Positions 41,774-49,294 of a DNA stretch of 64,000 bases are shown piece by piece. How positions within the stretch are numbered: position 1 is the stretch's first letter; the number at the start of each line of letters is the position of its first letter. Source of the stretch: Candidatus Wolframiiraptor gerlachensis (GTDB lineage: Archaea > Thermoproteota > Nitrososphaeria_A > Caldarchaeales > Wolframiiraptoraceae); assembly GCA_021323375.2 (NCBI GenBank), contig JAJPCT020000016.1:62001-126000 (forward strand), given 5' to 3'. The translations under genes and the position numbers were made by a program. The notes under the pieces were generated by a model. It had not been told where the DNA came from. It made no database searches and saw only the letters and a list, made by a program, of their open reading frames with translations.

Positions 41774-43078
41774 ATGAGCTTGAGAGATTTTCTCGAGGTC
41801 TTGGATAATGAAGGTCTTCTTGTCCATGTTAGGAGGCCTGTTTCAACGAGATATGAGGCTGCCGCGATAATGAAGAAGCTCGATCCGAAGCCTGTATTAT
41901 TCCATGAGGTGCGTGAGGCCCCGGACTTCAAGCTTCTCGGAAATCTCTGCGCCGATAGGAGGATCCTAGCAAGGGCTCTAGGAGTCTCGGAACAGAATCT
42001 GCTAAAGAGAATTGTTGAGGCGATGAAGCATCCTGGAAAGGGTGAGATCGTAGAGGATCCACCATGTCAGGAGGTCATGATAGATGACCCGGATCTTAGG
42101 AGGCTTCCCTTCCTCGTTTTCGGGGAGAGGGATGGCGGACCATACATGACTGCCGGGATAGTAATTGCCCGGGATCCAGAGCTGGGGCATAATGCGAGCT
42201 ATCATAGGCTCATGCTCTTGGATGAGAGGAGGGTTGCTGTGAGGATCCTGCCAAGGCACCTCGACGAGTTCATCAGGAGGGGTGTTAAGAGGGTTGCGAT
42301 AGCCGTGGGCAATCATCCAGCATTCATGCTGTCGGCAGCCGTTACTTGGAGGCTGGGCGTCAGCGAGCTCGATATAGCCGCCGCGCTCGCCCCGATAAGA
42401 TATGCCAAGGCCGTGACGAGCGATATCCTCGTCCCAGCCGACTGCGAGCTCGTCTTGGAGGGGAGGATAACGGATGAGAGGGCCGATGAGGGGCCATTCA
42501 TCGACATAACAGGGACATATGATATTGTGAGGAAGGAGAGGGTTATCGAGATTGATTGCATCACCATGCGGAGGAGCCCGATATTCCAGCAGATACTCCC
42601 AGCTGGCAGCGAGCATAGGAACTTGATGGGGATGCCGAGGGAGGCGGCGATATACGCTGAGGCATCAAAGGTCTGCGATGTTGTTGATGTGAGGCTTACG
42701 CCGGGCGGCTGCAACTGGCTCCACTGCGCGATAAGCATTAGGAAGAGGAGCGATGATGATCCGAAAAGGGTTATCGAGGCCGCGCTAAGAGCCCATCAAA
42801 GCCTCAAGCACGTCATAGTTGTTGATGATGATATAGATCTCTCGAACCCATATGACTTGGAGTGGGCGATAGCGACGAGGGTCCAGCTGGATAGGGATCT
42901 TGTGCTTAGGCCGAATGAGCTTGGATCATCCCTCGACCCGTCAGCCGATCAGGTTACTAGGAGGACTTGTAAGGCTGGCTTGGATGCTACGATCCCGCTC
43001 ACAGCCGATAGGAGTAAGTTCATTAGGGCCAAGATACCGGGTGAGGATGAGGTTAGGATAGAGGATTACGTGAAGTGA
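41774..43078 (+). CDS. UbiD-family decarboxylase, likely trans-anhydromevalonate 5-phosphate decarboxylase
   Basis: This 434-residue UbiD protein contains RDFLEVLDNEGLLVHVRRPV, DGGPYMTAGIVIARDPELG and RADEGPFIDITGTYD. The family uses prenylated FMN. The next two genes are the large and small subunits of phosphomevalonate dehydratase (AcnX). In archaea with the modified mevalonate pathway this UbiD enzyme decarboxylates anhydromevalonate phosphate to isopentenyl phosphate. The assignment therefore rests on context plus family. Six bases separate it from the next gene. Confidence 0.85.
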   Translation: MSLRDFLEVLDNEGLLVHVRRPVSTRYEAAAIMKKLDPKPVLFHEVREAPDFKLLGNLCADRRILARALGVSEQNLLKRIVEAMKHPGKGEIVEDPPCQEVMIDDPDLRRLPFLVFGERDGGPYMTAGIVIARDPELGHNASYHRLMLLDERRVAVRILPRHLDEFIRRGVKRVAIAVGNHPAFMLSAAVTWRLGVSELDIAAALAPIRYAKAVTSDILVPADCELVLEGRITDERADEGPFIDITGTYDIVRKERVIEIDCITMRRSPIFQQILPAGSEHRNLMGMPREAAIYAEASKVCDVVDVRLTPGGCNWLHCAISIRKRSDDDPKRVIEAALRAHQSLKHVIVVDDDIDLSNPYDLEWAIATRVQLDRDLVLRPNELGSSLDPSADQVTRRTCKAGLDATIPLTADRSKFIRAKIPGEDEVRIEDYVK

Positions 43079-43084
43079 GCCCGG

Positions 43085-44272
43085 ATGTATCTGACGAGCC
43101 TTGAGGAGAGGATGCTCGCGGGCGAGTATGGCTATGCGGCCCAGAAGGCCATGGAGATACTCGTTGCTCTGGGGAAGATCTATGACGCGGAGAGGATGAT
43201 AGAGATAAGGAGCGCGCAGATCTCCGGCGTCTCCTACAGCAATCTCGGAGAGGAGGGGCTCGAGTTCCTCCTCAAGCTCGCTGAGGATGGGCGCGTCAGG
43301 GTTCCTACGACCCTGAACCCCTGCGGGATGGACTTGGAGGAGTGGCGTGAGATGAGCGTCCCCGAGGATTTCGCGGAGAAGCAGCTGAGGGTTATCGAGG
43401 CCTATCAGAGGCTCGGCGTCGAGCCCACGCTCACCTGCACACCCTATCTAGCTGGCAACATGCCGGGGTTTGGGGATCATGTCGCGTGGAGTGAGAGCTC
43501 AGCCGTGATCTACGTCAACTCGGTCATTGGTGCGAGGACTAATCGTGAGGGCGGGCCGAGCGCCCTAGCAGCCGCAATTGCCGGCAGGACGCCGCTATAT
43601 GGCCTCCACCTAGATGAGGCTAGGAGGCCAACAATAATTGTGAGGGCGCCGAGGATAAGCGGAGAGCTTGACGCCTCAGCCCTCGGCTACCATGTCGGCA
43701 GGATAATCATGAGCGGCGTGCCGCTATTTACTGGTCTTGGAGCGGTCTCACGGGATCAGCTAAAGGCCCTCGGAGCAGGCCTCGCATCATCGGGTGGAAT
43801 AGCGCTCTTCCATGTCGAGGGCATCACGCCGGAGGCGCACATGTATTCTAGAGAACATGTTGAGGACGTGATCGAGGTAACGGAGAGCGATCTGCGGGAT
43901 GAGGTTGAGATGCTTGACGAGGGATTTGATGACCCCGACCTGATATTCATCGGCTGCCCACACGCATCCATCGAGGAGTTGACGGAGGTATACCTACTTC
44001 TCGGTGGCAGGAGGGTCTCGAGGAGATTCTGGATCTTCGCCTCCAAGACTGTAAGGGCTCAGGCCGAGAGGATAGGGCTGCTGGCGAAGCTCGAGGCGCT
44101 CGGCGTCAGAGTCTACTGCGATACATGCCCGATCGTGGCGCCGCTTAAGAGGCTAGGATTCAAGAATGTGCTCACAAATTCCATGAAGGCAGCATACTAT
44201 TTGAGAAATCTTCATGATGTTAGGGTTCGGCTTAAGCCTCTTCAAGGGCTCGTGGAGGATGCTGTGAGATGA
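43085..44272 (+). CDS. Phosphomevalonate dehydratase large subunit (AcnX, DUF521)
   Basis: The 395 residues match aconitase X large subunit: SAQISGVSYSNLGEEGLEFL, TTLNPCGMDLEEWREM and TLTCTPYLAGNMPGFGDHVA. The series AWSESSAVIYVNSVIGARTN and YCDTCPIVAP follows. The cysteines in NPCG, CTPY and DTCP are the likely Fe-S ligands. It dehydrates mevalonate 5-phosphate together with the small subunit, whose gene overlaps its stop by 4 bp. Confidence 0.88.
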   Translation: MYLTSLEERMLAGEYGYAAQKAMEILVALGKIYDAERMIEIRSAQISGVSYSNLGEEGLEFLLKLAEDGRVRVPTTLNPCGMDLEEWREMSVPEDFAEKQLRVIEAYQRLGVEPTLTCTPYLAGNMPGFGDHVAWSESSAVIYVNSVIGARTNREGGPSALAAAIAGRTPLYGLHLDEARRPTIIVRAPRISGELDASALGYHVGRIIMSGVPLFTGLGAVSRDQLKALGAGLASSGGIALFHVEGITPEAHMYSREHVEDVIEVTESDLRDEVEMLDEGFDDPDLIFIGCPHASIEELTEVYLLLGGRRVSRRFWIFASKTVRAQAERIGLLAKLEALGVRVYCDTCPIVAPLKRLGFKNVLTNSMKAAYYLRNLHDVRVRLKPLQGLVEDAVR

Positions 44273-44676
44273 AACTTCTCTTAGAGGGTAGGGTGATATG
44301 GGAGGGGCATGTTGAGGGAGAGGCGCTCGCAACGCGGCAGCCAATAAGCTTCTACGGTGGAGTTGATCCGGAGACTGGGAGGATAATCGAGAAGGGGCAT
44401 GAGCTCGAGGGAGTATCAATCAGCGACAAGATACTCGTATTCCCATATGGTAAGGGCTCGACCGTCGGCTCATATATTCTTCTCAGGTTGAAGAAGCGCG
44501 GCCTAGCGCCAAGAGCGATAATAAACCAGAAGTGTGAGCCCATAATAGCTGTCGGGGTGATAATAGCGGAAATACCATGTGTTGACTTGATAGATGTTGG
44601 CAGGATTTCGACGGGGGATATTTTGAGGATTGATGGGCCGAGGGTTGAGATCTGGAAGAGGATGCCCAAGCCCTAA
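44269..44676 (+). CDS. Phosphomevalonate dehydratase small subunit (AcnX, DUF126)
   Basis: This 135-residue swivelling-domain protein has FYGGVDPETGRIIEKGHELE, FPYGKGSTVGSYILLRLKKR and INQKCEPIIAVGVIIAEIP. The GKGS loop is the family hallmark. It overlaps the large-subunit gene, so the two subunits are coupled. Its 3' end overlaps the convergent secreted-protein gene by 4 bp. Confidence 0.88.
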   Translation: MKLLLEGRVIWEGHVEGEALATRQPISFYGGVDPETGRIIEKGHELEGVSISDKILVFPYGKGSTVGSYILLRLKKRGLAPRAIINQKCEPIIAVGVIIAEIPCVDLIDVGRISTGDILRIDGPRVEIWKRMPKP

Positions 44677-45143
44677 AGCTCGATGAACCCCTCCCAGAGC
44701 TTCTCAGCCGGCATATCCTCATACTCGACCCCATAGAGCTCGATCTTATATCGCCCCGGCTCAAGATCAGCTATCTTGATTGTGATCTCGTATTCGCAGA
44801 TACATCTGCACATCTCGCCGATATTCTTCTCAACGATCTTAAGCAGTATATGGTCTCCGCGATGCTCCACGGGCTCGAGGCTAATCACTATATCGGCGCA
44901 GCAGACATAACTTAGATGATGGATCAGGTTTATCGAGGAGGGACCTGTTGTGAGCTCAATCCTGCTTGTTGAGCCGTATCCGCGCGTAAGGCCATCATAG
45001 CTCATGCTGGAGCAGCCGCCCACACTATATGTCAGGGCGGGCTTCCCGGCCGGGGGTTTCCCAGTAGGGTAGAATGCCATGAAGAGTCCCGCGGTAAAGG
45101 CGATCACGAGGACGATAATAGCGATGTAGGTCAGCTTTCCCAC
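44673..45143 (-). CDS. Membrane-anchored cysteine-rich hypothetical protein
   Basis: One N-terminal hydrophobic helix (YIAIIVLVIAFTAGLFMAF) is followed by an extracytoplasmic beta-rich domain. Its cysteine pattern is GGCSSMS, YVCCADI, MCRCICEYE. The clustered cysteines suggest disulfides or metal binding. The final part (DLEPGRYKIELYGVEYED) looks immunoglobulin-like. Family not recognised. Confidence 0.6.
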   Translation of the reverse strand: MGKLTYIAIIVLVIAFTAGLFMAFYPTGKPPAGKPALTYSVGGCSSMSYDGLTRGYGSTSRIELTTGPSSINLIHHLSYVCCADIVISLEPVEHRGDHILLKIVEKNIGEMCRCICEYEITIKIADLEPGRYKIELYGVEYEDMPAEKLWEGFIEL

Positions 45144-45270
45144 TTCAGCACCTCGCCAATTATCATGAATTACGGTTAATCAGGCTTTCGGCCAAGGGGC
45201 GTTATGGCTAAATTCAGCCTCGCGGCGCAACATCTGGAGATATTTCATCCCACTCTTAGGGGGTGTGCTT

Positions 45271-45516
45271 ATGAGCCTGCCGATCCCAGTGGTTAGGAGG
45301 AAGCTTAGGGATGGCAGGATTATCGAGAGGGAGGGTAGGGGCTTTAGCTTGAATGAGCTCAGGGAGGCGGGCATAACAATTGATCAGGCGAAGAGGCTTG
45401 GGATCTACATCGATAAGAGGCGGAGGAGTTGTAGGAAGGAGAATGTCGAGGCGTTAAAGATACTTTTGAGAGCTTTGAGTGAGGCTGTGGGGACGGGCTC
45501 CGGGAAGAGCTCGTGA
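45271..45516 (+). CDS. rpl13e: Ribosomal protein L13e (eL13-like)
   Basis: The 81-residue protein has IPVVRRKLRDGRIIEREGRG, FSLNELREAGITIDQAKRLG and IYIDKRRRSCRKENVEALK. This is the short archaeal L13e, known from Thermoproteota and relatives but not typical of Euryarchaeota, so it is a useful lineage marker. An ATG follows GGGGGTG; a GTG two codons earlier is also possible. Confidence 0.87.
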   Translation: MSLPIPVVRRKLRDGRIIEREGRGFSLNELREAGITIDQAKRLGIYIDKRRRSCRKENVEALKILLRALSEAVGTGSGKSS

Positions 45517-45521
45517 ACAGG

Positions 45522-46115
45522 TTAGAGTTCCTCTGCCTTCGACTCCAGCACTTTGAAGAGATCTGCTTTCGTCACAATGCCGGTTATCCTGCCATCCTTC
45601 TGGAGGAGTATCGCTGGATACTCTTGGAGGAGCTGCCTGACGATATTTAGTGATGCCTCTTCGGGTATTATCGGGAAGACCTCATCCATAACCTCGCTTA
45701 CAGGCATATCCGTGGACTTCACCTTCTCGAGCTTTCTCATGATTGTTGACTCTGAGATGCTTCCAACCGGGTTTCCATTCCTGAGAACCGGTAGCTGCGA
45801 TATCCCATACATTCTCATCAGGCTTATCGCCTTGCTTAGTGGATCGGATGCCTCAACGCAGATGACATCCCTAGTGCAGATGTCTCTGGCCAAGAGCTTT
45901 GCACCCCTTTCAGCCCTAGCCATCTCAAGGGCCTGTAGGATGCGCCTAACAGCCTCATAGGAGGGGTTGATCCGGCCACGTTCTATCTTCGAGATCAGGG
46001 ACTGGCTTAGCCCCGACATCTTCGCAAGCTCCCTCTGTGTAAGGCCCAGCCTCTTTCTAAGCTTCGCGAGGGACTCAAGATCCCAGAGGTTTTCCAAGAA
46101 GATTATGGCACCCAT
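45522..46115 (-). CDS. HTH (XRE-type) regulator with two CBS domains
   Basis: In this 197-residue protein, residues 15-70 form a Cro/XRE helix-turn-helix (LRKRLGLTQRELAKMSGLSQ, SLISKIERGRINPS). The rest is a CBS pair (ARDICTRDVICVEASDPLSK, MPVSEVMDEVFPIIPEEASL). CBS pairs often bind adenosyl ligands. The divergent gene makes a sulfur-amino-acid enzyme, so the ligand could be S-adenosylmethionine or AMP/ATP. The start lies 25 bp from a TATA box, consistent with leaderless mRNA. Confidence 0.85.
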   Translation of the reverse strand: MGAIIFLENLWDLESLAKLRKRLGLTQRELAKMSGLSQSLISKIERGRINPSYEAVRRILQALEMARAERGAKLLARDICTRDVICVEASDPLSKAISLMRMYGISQLPVLRNGNPVGSISESTIMRKLEKVKSTDMPVSEVMDEVFPIIPEEASLNIVRQLLQEYPAILLQKDGRITGIVTKADLFKVLESKAEEL

Positions 46116-46116
46116 G

Positions 46117-46144
46117 ATTCCTATAGGAATATCTGATTATAAAT
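46117..46144. promoter_or_regulatory. Palindromic operator and shared TATA box between regulator and PLP enzyme
   Basis: ATTCCTATAGGAAT (46117-46130) is a perfect 14-bp palindrome one base from the regulator start codon. TTATAAAT (46137-46144) reads as a TATA box on both strands, 25 bp from the regulator ATG and 35 bp from the enzyme ATG. This is the layout expected for autoregulation plus control of the divergent gene. Confidence 0.6.
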
Positions 46145-46175
46145 GTTTATGAGCAACAGATTACGGGCAGAGGTG

Positions 46176-47348
46176 ATGCGGAAGCCGTCCACCGAGGCTA
46201 TTCACGGGCATGGCTATCGGGATCGGGAGAGGGGGGTATTTAAGGTCCCCATCTACCAGACAGCCATCTACGAATATCCCGACTCAATTACTGGAACACC
46301 TAGGCTTAGTGATCGGGGCCTGGATCTCAAGTATAGTAGGGAGGAGAATTACACGGTTAGGTCTCTTGAGAGAATTCTGGCTAGGCTTGAGAGAGGTGTT
46401 GACTGTCTCGCCTTCGGGAGCGGGATGGCCGCGATAGCCGCCGCATATCTCTCGAGGCTCAGCGCCGGGTCAAAGCTCCTAGTCCCCCTAGAGTGCTATG
46501 GGACCACTCAGGAGCTTGCTCAAAACCTCTCGAAGTTCGGCATCACATGTGTTCTCGCTAGATCGGATACAGGCGAGTTTCTTGAGAGGCTTGAGGATGG
46601 CATTTCGCTCGCCCTCGTCGAGACCATCACGAACCCGATGATCAGGGTTATTGATGTTAGGGAGATTGCGAGGAGATGTAGGGAGCTGGGGATACCTCTT
46701 ATCGTCGATAACACGTTCTCCACGCCAATACTCTATAACCCTCTCGAGGATGGTGCTTGGATAACGATCCACAGCTTGACGAAGTATATTGCCGGGCATA
46801 ATGATGTGGTGGGTGGCGCGATAATAGTTGGGAGTGAGGAGGATGCGAAGACCTTCTGGAACTGGAGGAGGAAGCTTGGATCGATCATGAGCCCGTTCGA
46901 CGCCTTTCTCACGATCCGGGGCGTGGCAACCCTCGAGGCGAGATTTGAGAAGCAGTCAAGGAGCGCCATGGAGATAGCCGAGTTCTTGGAGGATCACCCG
47001 AAGGTCTTGGAGGTTTATTATCCTGGGCTCTCAAGCAACCCGTACAAGGGCGTTGCTGATAGGCTCTTCAAGCGTCGGCTCTATGGCGGTGTCCTAAGCT
47101 TTAAGGTTAAGGGAGGCCAGAGAGAGGCCATAGAAGTTCTCAAGAGCACGGAGATTATCAAACCGACGCCGAGCCTAGGCGGTGTCGAGAGCCTCTTAAC
47201 ATACCCAATATGGACTGCCGCTAAGAACATGAGTAAGGAGCAGTTGGAAATACTCGGGATAGGCGAGAACCTCCTCAGACTATCAGTCGGCCTCGAGGAC
47301 ATAGAGGACCTGAAAGAAGACCTGGATAGAGCTCTCTCTAGAATCTAG
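46176..47348 (+). CDS. Cystathionine gamma-synthase/lyase family PLP enzyme
   Basis: The protein has 390 residues. VPIYQTAIYEYPD, KYSREENYTVRSLERILARL, the DNTFSTPILYNPLE strand and SLTKYIAGHNDVVGG (PLP lysine) define the Cys/Met metabolism family. It may be cystathionine gamma-synthase, gamma-lyase or O-acetylhomoserine sulfhydrylase; these cannot be separated by eye. ATG at 46176 was chosen from the TATA distance, since an earlier in-frame codon at 46143 overlaps the TATA box. Confidence 0.88.
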   Translation: MRKPSTEAIHGHGYRDRERGVFKVPIYQTAIYEYPDSITGTPRLSDRGLDLKYSREENYTVRSLERILARLERGVDCLAFGSGMAAIAAAYLSRLSAGSKLLVPLECYGTTQELAQNLSKFGITCVLARSDTGEFLERLEDGISLALVETITNPMIRVIDVREIARRCRELGIPLIVDNTFSTPILYNPLEDGAWITIHSLTKYIAGHNDVVGGAIIVGSEEDAKTFWNWRRKLGSIMSPFDAFLTIRGVATLEARFEKQSRSAMEIAEFLEDHPKVLEVYYPGLSSNPYKGVADRLFKRRLYGGVLSFKVKGGQREAIEVLKSTEIIKPTPSLGGVESLLTYPIWTAAKNMSKEQLEILGIGENLLRLSVGLEDIEDLKEDLDRALSRI

Positions 47349-47794
47349 GCTTCATGGAGCTATACCCGCATGAGACCCCGGGTATGATCCCCGCCTACAA
47401 CCGGACCTGAGGTTAAAACCTGATCTGGAGCATATTTGAGCGGCGGGGGATGGAAGCCGTCCTGAGACATTATATACCTTACTGCAAACCTAACACTCAT
47501 TTCAACAATCCTTCCTTTACCCATTTAGCTTTTCTTGCGAGACCATTTAAAGCAATGGCCTCATATAGTTCAATATTCCCTCGATAACCCTTTCAACACC
47601 ATACTTCTCTAATTCACTCCACCGAATGACTATCCAAGTGACTATCCAAGCTTACATTCTAGAATCCTCAGGACATCTATGCTCATTAAGCCCATCCCCA
47701 GAATCGTTTTCTACATCCTTCGCTTATTAGCATATAATTTAATTTCTCTCTATAAGAAGCTAATTCCAAGTAAGGCCCTCGCCGAGCCGGCTTT
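47349..47794. other. Gene-poor stretch with decayed fragments
   Basis: No intact gene is seen. The reverse strand near 47640-47560 has a 27-codon open tail (VIRWSELEKYGVERVIEGIL). Around 47660-47720 the sequence repeats that at 54356-54420 (shared TAGAATCCTCAGGACAT and CCAGAATCGTTTT). Read on the reverse strand it encodes CRKRFWG, a fragment of the zinc-ribbon gene at 24609. It is a graveyard of accessory genes. Confidence 0.5.
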
Positions 47795-48049
47795 TCACAC
47801 TTCGACATTAAACTCTATGGGCTCGCCGGTCTCCGGGCTAAGCCTCATCGCGACTTTGACGAGCCTCCTCCGCCCATCCCTGATCCGCAGATCTAGCCTG
47901 ACATTCCATAGGCCGCCATGGGTGCTCGGCTCGAGCGCTATCGAGTCCACCCAATATTTCTCGATCTTGGCTCCAAGCCTCTTCTCGGCCTCGCTTAGCG
48001 CCAGCCTTTCTGCCTCCTCCCAAGAGGATATCCTCATACCCGCCCACAT
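47795..48049 (-). CDS. Hypothetical protein (84 aa)
   Basis: The protein reads MRISSWEEAERLALSEAEKR (from the internal Met), then GGLWNVRLDLRIRDGRRRLV and a final beta strand. One helix followed by a three-stranded sheet resembles small PepSY-like modules, but this is only a shape argument. It follows the ABC permease gene by 18 bp on the same strand and may be cotranscribed. Confidence 0.5.
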   Translation of the reverse strand: MWAGMRISSWEEAERLALSEAEKRLGAKIEKYWVDSIALEPSTHGGLWNVRLDLRIRDGRRRLVKVAMRLSPETGEPIEFNVEV

Positions 48050-48067
48050 CCTCTTTTCTTGGATGGA

Positions 48068-49294
48068 CTACTCGGATCTTAAAGCTTGAACCGGGTCCAT
48101 CCTAGCTGCTTTCACCGCGGGGTATAGCCCCGAGAAAACCCCGACGAGGATGGCGAAGAAGAAGCTCTCTATGATGAGCTCCGGCGTGATCACAGGCGTG
48201 TATGAGATTTGGAGCGCTTGGCCTATAGGCGTGCTGGCCTCCCTCACTTGGAACATTCTCGCGAAGACGTCTCCTAGGAGGAGCGATGCCGAGATCCCCA
48301 GCACTATTCCGAGGATCCCTCCTATAGCCCCTATTAGGGCTGCTTCTGCTAGGAAGATTGCTGCTACGTGCTTCTGTGTGAAGCCGAGGGCCCTTAGCAC
48401 ACCGATCTCCCTAGTTCTCTCCATCACGGACATTATCATCGTGTTCATTATTCCTATGCCGGCGACAATAAGCGAGACGCTCGCAACAATAAGCATGAAG
48501 ATCGAGAAGTTGGAGATTATCGCCCTAACATTCCTGACTATCGTGAGGGGGCTTATTATCTCTATATCGCGGCCGTAAATATCCCTGAGCATCTTTATCA
48601 GGGGCTCGACGGCATCCGGGGAGCTCGCGACTATCACTATCGCTGGATAATATCTCGAGCCGAACATGTTCCTCGCCGCTTCCACCGTCGCGAGGATGCT
48701 ATTATCAACGTCTAGGTAGGGCGTTGAGCCGAACTCGTTGTAAATCGCGCCCACCATGAATGTTTTGGTCTTGACTGATTGGCTGCCCTGGAAGAGTATG
48801 GAGACGGATGAGTAGAGCCTTATGCTCTTGCTCGGGTCTTCAGGAGGGTATGCGACCTTATAGCCTAGGGCCACGACCGCGACATCAGCCGGCTGGAGCG
48901 GCTCGCCCTCAAGCAGCTCCAAGTCCGGAAGTATGAGCTTGATCATCCTAGGATCTGTTGCGAGGAAGTTAACCTGTCTCTCAATCGAGCCCGACTTCAG
49001 CATCACCCTCGTGAAGTAGAATGGCGCTGTGGCCCTTACTCCAGGGAGCCTCGAGAGCATGATCACATCTGTGTCCGTGAACTTTACCGAGCCCTCGACT
49101 GGTATTATCCAGATGTTATTGCTGCCGATCCTCGACAAGACCTCATTGAGGAAGTTGTCGAATCCACTGGTATTCGATATAAGTGTTATAATCGCTAGTA
49201 TGCCTATCATTATCCCGAGTATTGTGAGGGCGCTCCGCGTCTTCCTATCCTTGAGCCCCTTGAACGCGTACCATAGGATGTCACCCGGCCTCAA
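48068..49294 (-). CDS. MacB/FtsX-type ABC transporter permease
   Basis: The 408 residues show MacB topology. There is one N-terminal helix (TILGIMIGILAIITLISNTS), a periplasmic-type external domain of about 220 residues, and three C-terminal helices with NTMIMSVMERTREIGVLRAL, the coupling segment of FtsX-like permeases. The start overlaps the upstream secreted-protein gene. The partner ATPase is at 51211-51894. Confidence 0.88.
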   Translation of the reverse strand: MRPGDILWYAFKGLKDRKTRSALTILGIMIGILAIITLISNTSGFDNFLNEVLSRIGSNNIWIIPVEGSVKFTDTDVIMLSRLPGVRATAPFYFTRVMLKSGSIERQVNFLATDPRMIKLILPDLELLEGEPLQPADVAVVALGYKVAYPPEDPSKSIRLYSSVSILFQGSQSVKTKTFMVGAIYNEFGSTPYLDVDNSILATVEAARNMFGSRYYPAIVIVASSPDAVEPLIKMLRDIYGRDIEIISPLTIVRNVRAIISNFSIFMLIVASVSLIVAGIGIMNTMIMSVMERTREIGVLRALGFTQKHVAAIFLAEAALIGAIGGILGIVLGISASLLLGDVFARMFQVREASTPIGQALQISYTPVITPELIIESFFFAILVGVFSGLYPAVKAARMDPVQALRSE

